This document shows positions 8,777-16,947 of a stretch of DNA of 64,000 nt, piece by piece. This DNA comes from JBKBKN01 sp046294625 (GTDB lineage Bacteria > Bacteroidota > Bacteroidia > M30B66): the NCBI GenBank assembly GCA_046294625.1, contig JBKBKN010000002.1, positions 62,001 to 126,000 on the forward strand. The letters run 5' to 3'. Within the stretch, counting starts at the first letter, position 1; every line of letters starts with the position of its first letter. Made by a program: the position numbers and the translations under genes. The notes beneath the pieces were generated by a model. That model saw only the letters and a list, made by a program, of their open reading frames with translations, was not told the DNA's origin and did no database searches.

Positions 8777-9277
8777 ATGATTAAGAAATTCTTTGCAATC
8801 GGCTTATTATCTATAGCCGTAGCTTGTGGCAATCAAGCTGAAAAAACTGAAGCTACTGAAAGTAAGGAGCAAACCACACAAGAAGAAAATACCGAACCTG
8901 GTGAAAGAGAAATCACCGTGAAAGTAATAGGTAACTCAATGGCCGATATGGCTTATGATCAAACTTCAATCACAGTGAATTCGGGTGACCAAATCAAACT
9001 CACCCTGATTAATGAGAATGAAGCAGAAGGCATGTATCACAACATCGTGTTTGTAAAAATAGGCAGTGGTGCTGAAGTAGCTGCTGAAGCTATCAAAGCA
9101 GGAAAAGATAAGGCTTATATCCCCGAAAATCCAAATGTGATTGCTGCTTCTCCTATGGCTGCGCCAAAAGAAACCGTTACGATGGAATTTACTGCACCTG
9201 AAAAAGGTTCTTACAATTTCATTTGCACCTATCCGGGACACTTTCCTTTGATGGTGGGTAAGCTTATCGTGAAGTAA
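8777..9277 (+). CDS. Azurin/plastocyanin-like blue-copper lipoprotein
   Basis: 166 residues from the ATG at 8777; the open frame extends 50 codons upstream, but only this start gives the signal peptide MIKKFFAIGLLSIAVAC with lipid-anchor Cys17. A Glu/Thr-rich linker (about 20-43) precedes a cupredoxin domain. The expected type-1 copper ligands are visible: His88 (in MYHNIVFV), then Cys150, His155 and Met159 in CTYPGHFPLM. It probably carries electrons in the periplasm, for example to a terminal oxidase or peroxidase. It is a monocistronic unit followed by a clear terminator. No redox partner lies next to it. Confidence 0.9.
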   Translation: MIKKFFAIGLLSIAVACGNQAEKTEATESKEQTTQEENTEPGEREITVKVIGNSMADMAYDQTSITVNSGDQIKLTLINENEAEGMYHNIVFVKIGSGAEVAAEAIKAGKDKAYIPENPNVIAASPMAAPKETVTMEFTAPEKGSYNFICTYPGHFPLMVGKLIVK

Positions 9278-9310
9278 GACAAGGTTTAACAATAATTTGT
9301 TAGCATATTG

Positions 9311-9343
9311 AAAAGCGCGCAATGTTTAATGCGTGCTTTTCGT
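9311..9343 (+). terminator. Rho-independent terminator of the cupredoxin gene
   Basis: AAAAGCGCGCA (9311-9321) pairs with TGCGTGCTTTT (9330-9340) at 10 of 11 positions around an 8-nt loop. The T-rich end runs into the promoter of the next gene, whose -7 element begins 5 bp after the stem. Confidence 0.8.
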
Positions 9344-9344
9344 T

Positions 9345-9352
9345 TACATTTG
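9345..9352 (+). promoter_or_regulatory. -7 promoter element of the divIC-like gene
   Basis: TACATTTG is a perfect TAnnTTTG match. The ATG at 9358 begins six bases after its G, predicting a leaderless message. Confidence 0.65.
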
Positions 9353-9357
9353 CGACT

Positions 9358-9678
9358 ATGCTTCGTTGGATTAAAATCATCAACCAAAAAGCCCCTTGGG
9401 TAAAAAACAGGTATTTTATTGCCTGTTTCATCTTCTTGGTTTATGTCTCTTTTTTCGACCGAAACAGCATACTCAATCAAATCGAGCAAAAAGCTGAAAT
9501 CCGCGAACTGAAAAGACAAACCGAATTTTATCAGAACGAAATTGAAGCTACCAAAAAATCTCTTCACGACCTTTCGACCAACTACCAGACGATGGAAAAT
9601 TATGCGCGCGAAACTTTTCTGATGAAGAAAGACAATGAAGATATCTTTTTGGTGATTAACGAAGGGAAAACTGATTAG
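9358..9678 (+). CDS. Septum formation initiator family protein (DivIC/FtsB-like)
   Basis: 106 residues from ATG 9358. The frame is open from 9322, but that earlier ATG lies inside the terminator hairpin of the previous gene and before the promoter, so it is rejected. A short basic cytoplasmic tail is followed by one membrane segment (about 18-34, RYFIACFIFLVYVSFF) and a coiled coil (about 36-75, QIEQKAEIRELKRQTEFYQNEI). It ends with ARETFLMKKDNEDIFLV, the hallmark of the FtsB/DivIC family. The protein should join the divisome with FtsL and FtsQ-like partners. No other division gene is adjacent. Confidence 0.85.
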   Translation: MLRWIKIINQKAPWVKNRYFIACFIFLVYVSFFDRNSILNQIEQKAEIRELKRQTEFYQNEIEATKKSLHDLSTNYQTMENYARETFLMKKDNEDIFLVINEGKTD

Positions 9679-9721
9679 CTTCTAAATCCCCTCTTCCTCA
9701 CGGACAAGTGATTATTTTATT

Positions 9722-9729
9722 TAGGTTTG
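9722..9729 (+). promoter_or_regulatory. -7 promoter element of the mutase small subunit gene
   Basis: TAGGTTTG matches TAnnTTTG; the ATG at 9745 lies 16 bp beyond its G, giving a leader of about 11 nt. Confidence 0.5.
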
Positions 9730-9744
9730 ACCCCACGACTGGAT

Positions 9745-11520
9745 ATGGAAAACCTATTTCAAGATTTCAACACAGCAAGCCGCGAAGAATGGCTGCAACA
9801 GCTCAAAAAAGACCTTAAAAAAGATGATGTTGATGCCTTGTTGCATCCCTTGATAGATGGTATCGTGACGCAGGCTTATCTTCGAAACGATGATCGGATC
9901 AAAGAGCATTCCATTGTCAAAAAAACGGAAGAAAAGAGAAAATTGATTTTTCATCCCAATGATTGGGAAATTTGCTTCTCCATCAATGCCAATGATGCAC
10001 TCCATGCCAATAAAGAAGCGCTGCACTTTTTGCAACACGGAGCTGATGCTATTCGTTTCACCGGCGACCAATTATCCAATCAGGAAGAATTGCGCCTATT
10101 GCTTCGCAATATTCTGCCCGATGTGGTGAGCCTGCATTTCAGCAATGGAGAGGCAAGTATCGCCATTGCGTTAATGCTTGACCAAGAGTTTTCAGACAAA
10201 GAAAAAGATGCCATATCCGGCTCGGTTTCTTTTGATTTTCTCTCGGAATATGCCTTTATCGGCCATTTGCTTTACGGACCAAAAGACAGCTTCAGTGCAC
10301 TTCGCCACATGAGCGATACGCTGAAGAAAAATTTACCCGGCTACCATAGTATTGCCATAGATGTGACAAAGTTTCACAACGCAGGCGCAAAGGCTGCGCA
10401 GGAAATAGCCCTTGCATTAAGTATTGGAGCAAGCTATGGAGCGTATTATGCCGAACAAGGACTCTGGAGCGATTTCGCACAAAAAAGCTTTGTGAACATG
10501 GCCCTTGACAGTAGCTATTTTATGAATATCGCCAAGTTGAGAGCCATGCGCCTGCTTTGGCAAAAAATGTGTAAAGCATTTGACAACAACCATGACGCGA
10601 CCTTAAGACTGCATACTGAAAGCAGCCAAAGAAACAAATCATCGCACGACATTCACAACAACTTGCTTCGCTTAACTTTAGAGTCAATGGCTGCAGCCGT
10701 GGGAGGCAGCGACCTGCACATCTGCCACCGGCACGATGAAGGCTTTGTGCCTTACAACAGAGATGCTATGCGCTATGCGCTCAATATTCAACATCTGCTT
10801 AAGCACGAAAGCCATCTCGACAAGGTGCTTGATCCTGCTTTCGGAGCGTGGTATATCGAAAATCTAACCGAAGAGCTCATGAAAGAAACCTGGAAATACT
10901 TCCTTGAATTAGAAGATGCCGGGGGCTATCTGAAGGCGGTAGAATCAGCCAAAGTGTTTGAAATGGTGCATAGTGCCGCTGAAAAACGCCGTCAAGATTT
11001 TAATACCTTAAAATCTGTTACGGTGGGCTTAAATAAATATACCGGTGCCAAAACCTTTGAGCCTACACAATCTGCTCCGGCAATGACCGATTATAACCCC
11101 GAAGCCGATTTCCCTTTGCTGGAACCCATGAGGGTGATTGCCGATTTTGAAAAACTTAGAGCTGAAGTGGAATCAAAAAAACGTCAAGCCATACTTGTTT
11201 CCTTTGGCGACCCCAAAATGAGCAAAGCCCGACTGGAGTTTTGCAGTGGATTGCTTCATACAGCCGGCATACTTTTCACGGAAGCACCTTATGCCGAGCG
11301 TCCTGATTTATCAAAACTCTCCAAAGAAAAAGCTGACCTGTTCATTTTCTGCGCTGCTGATCAGGATTATGCTGTGCTATCCGATACAAGCCATCCAGCA
11401 ATTGTTAAAGAAAAAGGATTTATTGCCGGAAAATTCACCGATGATGCTTTGCGCAAAAGCTTGAAAGGTAATCTTTTCGCAGGAATGGATGTGGTAGAAT
11501 GGATGAAGGGATTAGTCTGA
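9745..11520 (+). CDS. mutA: Methylmalonyl-CoA mutase small (beta) subunit
   Basis: 591 residues from ATG 9745; a TTG at 9727 lies in frame but overlaps the -7 element. The N-terminus MENLFQDFNTASREEWLQQLKKDLKK and the TIM-barrel half (about 30-430), with HNAGAKAAQEIALALSIGASY and AVGGSDLHICHRHD, match the MutA small subunit. The C-terminal part (about 455-591) is the degenerate cobalamin-domain remnant that no longer binds B12. The active site resides in the large subunit MutB, which converts (R)-methylmalonyl-CoA to succinyl-CoA and back. MutB is normally encoded immediately downstream, but here ychF follows after 240 bp, so the large subunit must be elsewhere. Confidence 0.88.
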   Translation: MENLFQDFNTASREEWLQQLKKDLKKDDVDALLHPLIDGIVTQAYLRNDDRIKEHSIVKKTEEKRKLIFHPNDWEICFSINANDALHANKEALHFLQHGADAIRFTGDQLSNQEELRLLLRNILPDVVSLHFSNGEASIAIALMLDQEFSDKEKDAISGSVSFDFLSEYAFIGHLLYGPKDSFSALRHMSDTLKKNLPGYHSIAIDVTKFHNAGAKAAQEIALALSIGASYGAYYAEQGLWSDFAQKSFVNMALDSSYFMNIAKLRAMRLLWQKMCKAFDNNHDATLRLHTESSQRNKSSHDIHNNLLRLTLESMAAAVGGSDLHICHRHDEGFVPYNRDAMRYALNIQHLLKHESHLDKVLDPAFGAWYIENLTEELMKETWKYFLELEDAGGYLKAVESAKVFEMVHSAAEKRRQDFNTLKSVTVGLNKYTGAKTFEPTQSAPAMTDYNPEADFPLLEPMRVIADFEKLRAEVESKKRQAILVSFGDPKMSKARLEFCSGLLHTAGILFTEAPYAERPDLSKLSKEKADLFIFCAADQDYAVLSDTSHPAIVKEKGFIAGKFTDDALRKSLKGNLFAGMDVVEWMKGLV

Positions 11521-11761
11521 GACAATCAGGGCTGCTATTGGATGCTGATGAAAAGATAATTTTTGCTTGCATATAAATGTATTGCGGTGTCTAAACAAAA
11601 CATCTTTCTTCGAATCACCGAACAGTCGACAACACACGTAAAAAACTTTTCAAAAATTAGCAGTTAGTAGGCAAACATCAACAACTTGCACGATAGCGTT
11701 GATATATTTTAGGTAATCGCGTTGACTTGCTTATATTTGCGGGCTTTTTACAAAAAATATT
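11521..11761. other. Intergenic region before ychF
   Basis: About 240 bp without a convincing gene. It holds the ychF -7 element TATATTTG at 11732-11739, with a leader of about 18 nt to the ATG at 11762. I see no clear terminator for the mutase gene and no RNA gene. Confidence 0.5.
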
Positions 11762-12865
11762 ATGGCTCTCAAATGCGGAATTGTAGGTTTACCTAATGTC
11801 GGAAAATCAACCCTGTTCAATTGCTTATCGAATGCCAAGGCGCAAGCGGCAAACTTCCCCTTCTGCACCATTGAACCCAATGTGGGGGTAATTACTGTTC
11901 CCGATGAGCGACTCACCGAACTGGCTCGTTTGGTGAATCCTGAAAAAATTGTTCCCACCACGGTGGAGATTGTTGATATTGCCGGCTTAGTAAAGGGCGC
12001 AAGCAAAGGCGAAGGGCTTGGCAATCAATTTTTAGGAAATATCCGCGAATGCGATGCCATTTTACACGTGTTGCGTTGTTTCGACGACCCCAATGTAGTG
12101 CACGTGGATGGTAGTGTAAATCCGATTCGCGATAAAGAAGTGATTGACCTTGAATTGCAGTTGAAAGACCTTGAAACGGTGGAGAAACGATTGCAAAAAG
12201 TGGAGAAACAAGCCCGTACAGGCGGCGATAAAGAGGCCAAAAGAGCATTCGATATTCTCACACAAATAAAAGCGGTGCTGGAGCAAGGAAAATCCGCACG
12301 TACCTTGAGTTTTGATAAGCCGGATGATATTGAATTTGTAAACGAATTGTACTTGCTCACCGAAAAACCGGTATTGTATATCTGCAATGTGGATGAATCT
12401 TCGGCTGTATCAGGCAACACTTACACCGAAGCCATCAGTAAAATTGCCGCCGAAGAACATGCCGAAACATTGATCATCACCGCTGCGATGGAAGCAGAAA
12501 TTGCACAATTGGAATCCTATGAAGATAAAATGGCTTTTCTGGATGAGATTGGATTGTCAGAACCGGGCGTGAATAAGCTCATAAAAAAAGCTTACAAACT
12601 TTTAAATCTAGAGACCTATTTCACTGCCGGAGTTAAAGAAGTGCGCGCCTGGACCATCACCAAAGGAATGAAAGCACCACAAGCCGCAGGTGTGATTCAT
12701 AGCGACTTTGAAAAAGGTTTTATCCGAGCCGAAGTGATTAAATACGAAGATTACATCAAATACGGCTCTGAATCATCTTGTCGCGAAGCCGGCAAACTAT
12801 CCATTGAAGGCAAGGAATATGTAGTGCAAGATGGCGACATCATGCATTTCAGATTTAATGTGTAA
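11762..12865 (+). CDS. ychF: Redox-regulated ribosome-associated ATPase YchF (OLA1 family)
   Basis: 367 residues, normal for the family. The P-loop GLPNVGKST is at residues 9-17; the switch-II region reads VDIAGLVKGASKGEGLGNQFLGNIRECDAIL and the base-recognition element is NVDE rather than the GTPase NKxD, consistent with ATP preference. The C-terminal TGS domain ends with SIEGKEYVVQDGDIMHFRFNV. YchF binds ribosomes and is involved in translation and oxidative-stress responses. Transcribed from its own TATATTTG promoter; the next gene, lysA, begins 52 bp later in the same direction. Confidence 0.97.
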   Translation: MALKCGIVGLPNVGKSTLFNCLSNAKAQAANFPFCTIEPNVGVITVPDERLTELARLVNPEKIVPTTVEIVDIAGLVKGASKGEGLGNQFLGNIRECDAILHVLRCFDDPNVVHVDGSVNPIRDKEVIDLELQLKDLETVEKRLQKVEKQARTGGDKEAKRAFDILTQIKAVLEQGKSARTLSFDKPDDIEFVNELYLLTEKPVLYICNVDESSAVSGNTYTEAISKIAAEEHAETLIITAAMEAEIAQLESYEDKMAFLDEIGLSEPGVNKLIKKAYKLLNLETYFTAGVKEVRAWTITKGMKAPQAAGVIHSDFEKGFIRAEVIKYEDYIKYGSESSCREAGKLSIEGKEYVVQDGDIMHFRFNV

Positions 12866-12917
12866 TCAAGCTGAACCGATTTACCCAATAAGGGTTTAAC
12901 AAAAAAGAATGTAGAAA

Positions 12918-14177
12918 ATGATGCAGATAGAATCAGGAAGATACAAAATATCAGGGGTGGATGTGCTCGATATGTGCACTGAATTCGACACTCCGCTTTA
13001 TGTGTATGACAGTGCCACCATAAACCGTCAATACAATCGATTGGTAAATGCATTCCAAAATGTGGATACAAAGTTTAATTATGCCTGCAAAGCGCTGACC
13101 AATATTAACATACTCCGATTCATGAATAGTCTCGGTGCAGGGCTTGATACCGTGAGCATACAAGAAGTATGGTTGGGGCTCAAAGCCGGATTCAAACCTG
13201 AAGACATCATTTACACGCCCAACTGTGTTTCGATGGAAGAAATTGACATGGCTGTGGAAGCAGGCGTGAAAATCAATATTGATAATCTGTCTATACTCGA
13301 ACAATTCGGTCACAAATACGGAAACAAAGTTCCGGTTTGTGTGCGCTTGAATCCACATATTTTAGCCGGAGGAAATGTAAAAATCTCTACCGGACATATC
13401 GATAGCAAGTTTGGTATCAGTGTGTATCAGCTACGTCATCTGGAGCGCGTGATTGAGTCTGAAAACATTGTGGTGGAAGGCCTGCACATGCACACCGGCT
13501 CCGATATTCTCGATGTGGATGTATTCCTTCGCGGAGCAGACATTCTGCTCGAATGTGCGACTCAATTTAAAGATTTGAAATACGTTGACTTTGGCAGTGG
13601 ATTTAAAGTAGCCTATAAACCCAACGATATTGAAACCGATATTGAATTGTTGGGCGAAAAAATGTCGGAGCGATTCAATGCGTTTTGCAAAGATTATGGA
13701 AGAAAACTTACCATCATATTTGAACCGGGCAAATTTTTGGTGAGTGAAGCTGGCTACTTTTTTGCCAAAGTGAATGTGATTAAACAGACCACTGCTACCG
13801 TATTTGCGGGCATTGATACCGGGTTGAATCATTTAATTCGCCCGATGTTTTACGATGCCTATCATCATATTCTAAACGTATCTAATCCTGAAGGAAAGCC
13901 GCGGATTTACACCGTAGTAGGCTATATCTGCGAAACCGATACCTTTGGATGGGACAGAAAAATAAATGAAATCACCGAAGGGGATATACTTTGTTTTAAA
14001 AATGCCGGCGCTTATGGCATGGCCATGGCCAGCAATTATAATTCGCGATTCCGTCCAGCTGAAGTATTGATTCACGGTGGACAAGCACATTTGATTCGAA
14101 GAAGAGAAACTTTAGATGATCTACTGCAAACTCAAATAGAGTTAAAGTTGGAAAAAGCTCAAGAAGCATCAACATAA
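12918..14177 (+). CDS. lysA: Diaminopimelate decarboxylase
   Basis: 419 residues. Group IV PLP decarboxylase fold: the Schiff-base lysine is Lys58 in NYACKAL, the glycine-rich phosphate-binding region is VDFGSGFK (about 229-236), and the catalytic cysteine lies in GYICETDTFG near residue 340, followed by GAYGMAMASNYNSR. It decarboxylates meso-diaminopimelate to L-lysine, the last step of lysine synthesis. The paired ATGs at 12918 and 12921 are both possible starts. No other lysine gene is adjacent. A related carboxynorspermidine decarboxylase is less likely because the residues around the active-site cysteine fit LysA. Confidence 0.93.
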   Translation: MMQIESGRYKISGVDVLDMCTEFDTPLYVYDSATINRQYNRLVNAFQNVDTKFNYACKALTNINILRFMNSLGAGLDTVSIQEVWLGLKAGFKPEDIIYTPNCVSMEEIDMAVEAGVKINIDNLSILEQFGHKYGNKVPVCVRLNPHILAGGNVKISTGHIDSKFGISVYQLRHLERVIESENIVVEGLHMHTGSDILDVDVFLRGADILLECATQFKDLKYVDFGSGFKVAYKPNDIETDIELLGEKMSERFNAFCKDYGRKLTIIFEPGKFLVSEAGYFFAKVNVIKQTTATVFAGIDTGLNHLIRPMFYDAYHHILNVSNPEGKPRIYTVVGYICETDTFGWDRKINEITEGDILCFKNAGAYGMAMASNYNSRFRPAEVLIHGGQAHLIRRRETLDDLLQTQIELKLEKAQEAST

Positions 14178-14257
14178 TGCTTTAACCGTCTTTTTTCAGA
14201 ATATTTTCAACATTTCAAGCCCATATTTTGGCTACCTTGCCGCGCGAATACTGATTA

Positions 14258-15691
14258 ATGTACAACATGGAGGAAGGTAGAAAACTCAGCACCAAAGAAA
14301 AAGCCCTAAAAATAAATCTCGATCGCTCATTGTACGGCTCTTTTGCCGAAATAGGTGCCGGTCAGGAAGTGGCTGCTAATTTTTTCAAGGCAGGAGCTGC
14401 TTCAGGCACAGTAGCTAAAACCATGTCAGCTTATGATATGGCTTTTTCTGATGCAATATATGGTAAAGGTGGCAGATACGTTTGTGAAGAACGGCTCATC
14501 CGAATGCTCGACAAAGAGTATAGCCTTTTGGGTAAGCGTTTGGCTTTCCGTGAGCATGAAACAAGTTTTTTTGCCTTCGCAGATACCGTTGAAACCTTGA
14601 ATTTTCAACGTACCAACCAAGGCCGTGGATGGTTGGGTCTTCGTTTTCAACTGCACCCCATGTCGGAACCAAATGAATGTATCATTCACCTCGTGCTCAA
14701 CGATAATGAAAACACCTGGCAGCAAAGAGCAATAGGAATCATTGGGGTAAATTTGATACATGCTTGTCTTTACCTCACACACGACATGGATATCTTTATC
14801 AAGTCACTGCTTGATGGTGTCGTGAGCGGAAGTGTTGAAATCGATCTCTTAAGGCTTACAGGACCCGATTTCAGGCATATTGACAATCGACTGCTTGCAC
14901 TTAAATTGGTAAAAATCGGCCTTTGCAAAGCCACCATGTTTGGTCCTGATGGTAATGTACTGCAACCATCTGAAGCACTTTACAAAAAAAATGCATTGGT
15001 CATGAGTGGTCGTTTTAGACCATACACTAATGTGAATGAAGACATGCTTCAACAAGCGATGAAGAGTTTTGCCAATGATCAAGAAGTGAAGGCTGACAAC
15101 ATTATCACCGTTTCAGAACTTTCACTCAACACTTTGATTGATAAAAATGGAAATATCGACGAACAAGATTTTTTGGACAGAGCAGAAATACTTTGCTCCC
15201 TTGGCCACACGGTCATGATTACCAATTTTTTCGATTATTATTATCTCGTCCCCTATCTGTCTAAACTTACTCGAAACCAGAAAGTGGGTTTCGTACTGGG
15301 TATCCCAGCCATTGAAAGGATATTTGAAAATCAGCACTATGACAATCTGCGCGGTGGCTTCTTGGAAGCTTTCGCCATGTTGTTTGGCACCAATGTAAAA
15401 GCCTATGTTTATCCAACCTTAAAAAGCGCTTCAGGAAAATTAGTAACATGCAAAAACATTGATATTGCCCGTAAACTTCGTCCCCTGTTCGAGTATCTGC
15501 TCTTAAATGAAAAATTACAAGACCTGCAATATGCTTCATTGGATTACTTACATTTACAGGCAGACGATGTATTGGAATTAATTAAAGAAAATAAAACGGG
15601 ATGGGAAAATTTTGTCCCCAAAAAAGTAGCAGAAGCAATCAAAAGAAACTGTTTATTTGGCTTTCCATGCGAACCATTCCTCACACGATAA
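14258..15691 (+). CDS. Conserved protein of unknown function, 477 residues
   Basis: I recognise this as a widely conserved bacterial family, but not with an assigned function. The N-terminus ALKINLDRSLYGSFAEIGAGQEVAANFFKAG and the following SGTVAKTMSAYDMAFSDAIYG are its most conserved stretches; similar proteins are sometimes labelled nicotinate-nucleotide adenylyltransferase without evidence I can see. The protein is soluble, without signal peptide or membrane segments, and no P-loop or metal motif is obvious. ATG 14258 and ATG 14267 are alternative starts. It ends 11 bp before the DEAD-box helicase gene, so the two may be cotranscribed. Confidence 0.8.
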   Translation: MYNMEEGRKLSTKEKALKINLDRSLYGSFAEIGAGQEVAANFFKAGAASGTVAKTMSAYDMAFSDAIYGKGGRYVCEERLIRMLDKEYSLLGKRLAFREHETSFFAFADTVETLNFQRTNQGRGWLGLRFQLHPMSEPNECIIHLVLNDNENTWQQRAIGIIGVNLIHACLYLTHDMDIFIKSLLDGVVSGSVEIDLLRLTGPDFRHIDNRLLALKLVKIGLCKATMFGPDGNVLQPSEALYKKNALVMSGRFRPYTNVNEDMLQQAMKSFANDQEVKADNIITVSELSLNTLIDKNGNIDEQDFLDRAEILCSLGHTVMITNFFDYYYLVPYLSKLTRNQKVGFVLGIPAIERIFENQHYDNLRGGFLEAFAMLFGTNVKAYVYPTLKSASGKLVTCKNIDIARKLRPLFEYLLLNEKLQDLQYASLDYLHLQADDVLELIKENKTGWENFVPKKVAEAIKRNCLFGFPCEPFLTR

Positions 15692-15702
15692 ATTGATATA
15701 AA

Positions 15703-16947
15703 ATGACCTTCAGCGAATTTGGTTTCAGCGATTCAGTGCTTGAGAGCATAGAAGCTATGAATTTTAAAGACCCAACACCCATTCAAAAGCTAGCCATTCC
15801 TGAAATCTTAAACGACAAGGATATCATTGCCTGTGCACAAACAGGAACAGGCAAAACAGCGGCCTTTATATTACCCCTGCTCGAAAAAGCCATTAAAGCA
15901 AAATCGCAAACTGTTGATACGCTTGTGATTGTGCCTACCCGAGAACTAGCTTTACAGATTGATCAGCAATTAGAGGGTATGGGATATTTCACCGGCATCA
16001 GCTCAATGGCCATTTATGGCGGTGGCGACGGCATCAGCTGGGAAGCTCAGAAAGCAGCACTGTCAAGGGGAACAAATATTGTTATTGCCACTCCCGGAAA
16101 GATTCTTTCTTACCTGATTCTCGATCATCAATGGACCAAAAGCATTCGGCATTTGGTGCTCGACGAAGCCGACCGAATGCTCGATATGGGCTTCAATGAA
16201 GATATATTGCGGATTTTAAAATTTCTCCCATCAGAAAGGCAATCTATCATGTTCTCGGCCACCATGCCGCCCAAAATCAGACAATTAGCTTCCAAGCTCT
16301 TGAAACATCCGGTTGAAATTAATTTGGCGATATCTAAACCTGCTGCCGGTATTGACCAAAAAGCTGCTGTGCTATACGAAAATCAAAAACTTCCCTTGTT
16401 GATGGAATTGCTCCAAGAGAGAAATATTCGCAGTGCCATCATTTTTGCTTCCACTAAACAAAAGGTGAAGGACATTGAACAACAAATGAAAAAGCTCAAG
16501 CTCAATGTAAATGCCATACATTCCGACCTTGACCAAAAACAGCGCGAAGAGGTGCTCCTCAGCTTCAGAAATAAAAATTTAAAATTGCTTGTGGCCACTG
16601 ACATTGTTGCTCGAGGTATTGATATTGACAGCATTGATCTTGTTGTAAACTATGATGTGCCCGGCGATGCAGAAGATTATGTGCACCGTGTAGGCCGAAC
16701 AGCGCGTGCAGCTACCAAAGGAGAAGCTATAACATTAATAAGCAAAGAAGACCAACGAAAATTTGCTTCCATTGAACGGCTCATTGAGTTCATCGTACCT
16801 AAAATTACTGTTCCTGAGAACTTGGGTGAAACACCTGTCTATCAGCCATTGGAACGCAGCTCATCTAGCCATCCGGCAAAAAAATCCTTCAACAAAAACA
16901 AAGGAAAAAGACCGTTTAAGAGAAGGAATCAAGTTCAAAATAAATAA
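15703..16947 (+). CDS. DEAD-box ATP-dependent RNA helicase, RhlE-like
   Basis: 414 residues. Q motif FKDPTPIQ (21-28), motif I AQTGTGKT (45-52), motif Ia PTRELALQ, motif II DEAD (154-157), motif III SAT, and the C-terminal RecA domain with VATDIVARGIDIDSIDLVVNYD (motif V) and HRVGRTARA (motif VI) are all intact. A short basic tail rich in Lys, Asn and Arg (about 385-414) probably aids RNA binding. It should unwind short RNA duplexes in ribosome assembly or RNA decay. The last 13 bp overlap the 3' end of the convergent lactate permease gene, so no terminator separates them. Confidence 0.93.
   Translation: MTFSEFGFSDSVLESIEAMNFKDPTPIQKLAIPEILNDKDIIACAQTGTGKTAAFILPLLEKAIKAKSQTVDTLVIVPTRELALQIDQQLEGMGYFTGISSMAIYGGGDGISWEAQKAALSRGTNIVIATPGKILSYLILDHQWTKSIRHLVLDEADRMLDMGFNEDILRILKFLPSERQSIMFSATMPPKIRQLASKLLKHPVEINLAISKPAAGIDQKAAVLYENQKLPLLMELLQERNIRSAIIFASTKQKVKDIEQQMKKLKLNVNAIHSDLDQKQREEVLLSFRNKNLKLLVATDIVARGIDIDSIDLVVNYDVPGDAEDYVHRVGRTARAATKGEAITLISKEDQRKFASIERLIEFIVPKITVPENLGETPVYQPLERSSSSHPAKKSFNKNKGKRPFKRRNQVQNK

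Noticed and set aside
11521..11600. Terminator after the mutase gene
   Set aside because: Only a short imperfect inverted repeat without a following T run can be drawn there.
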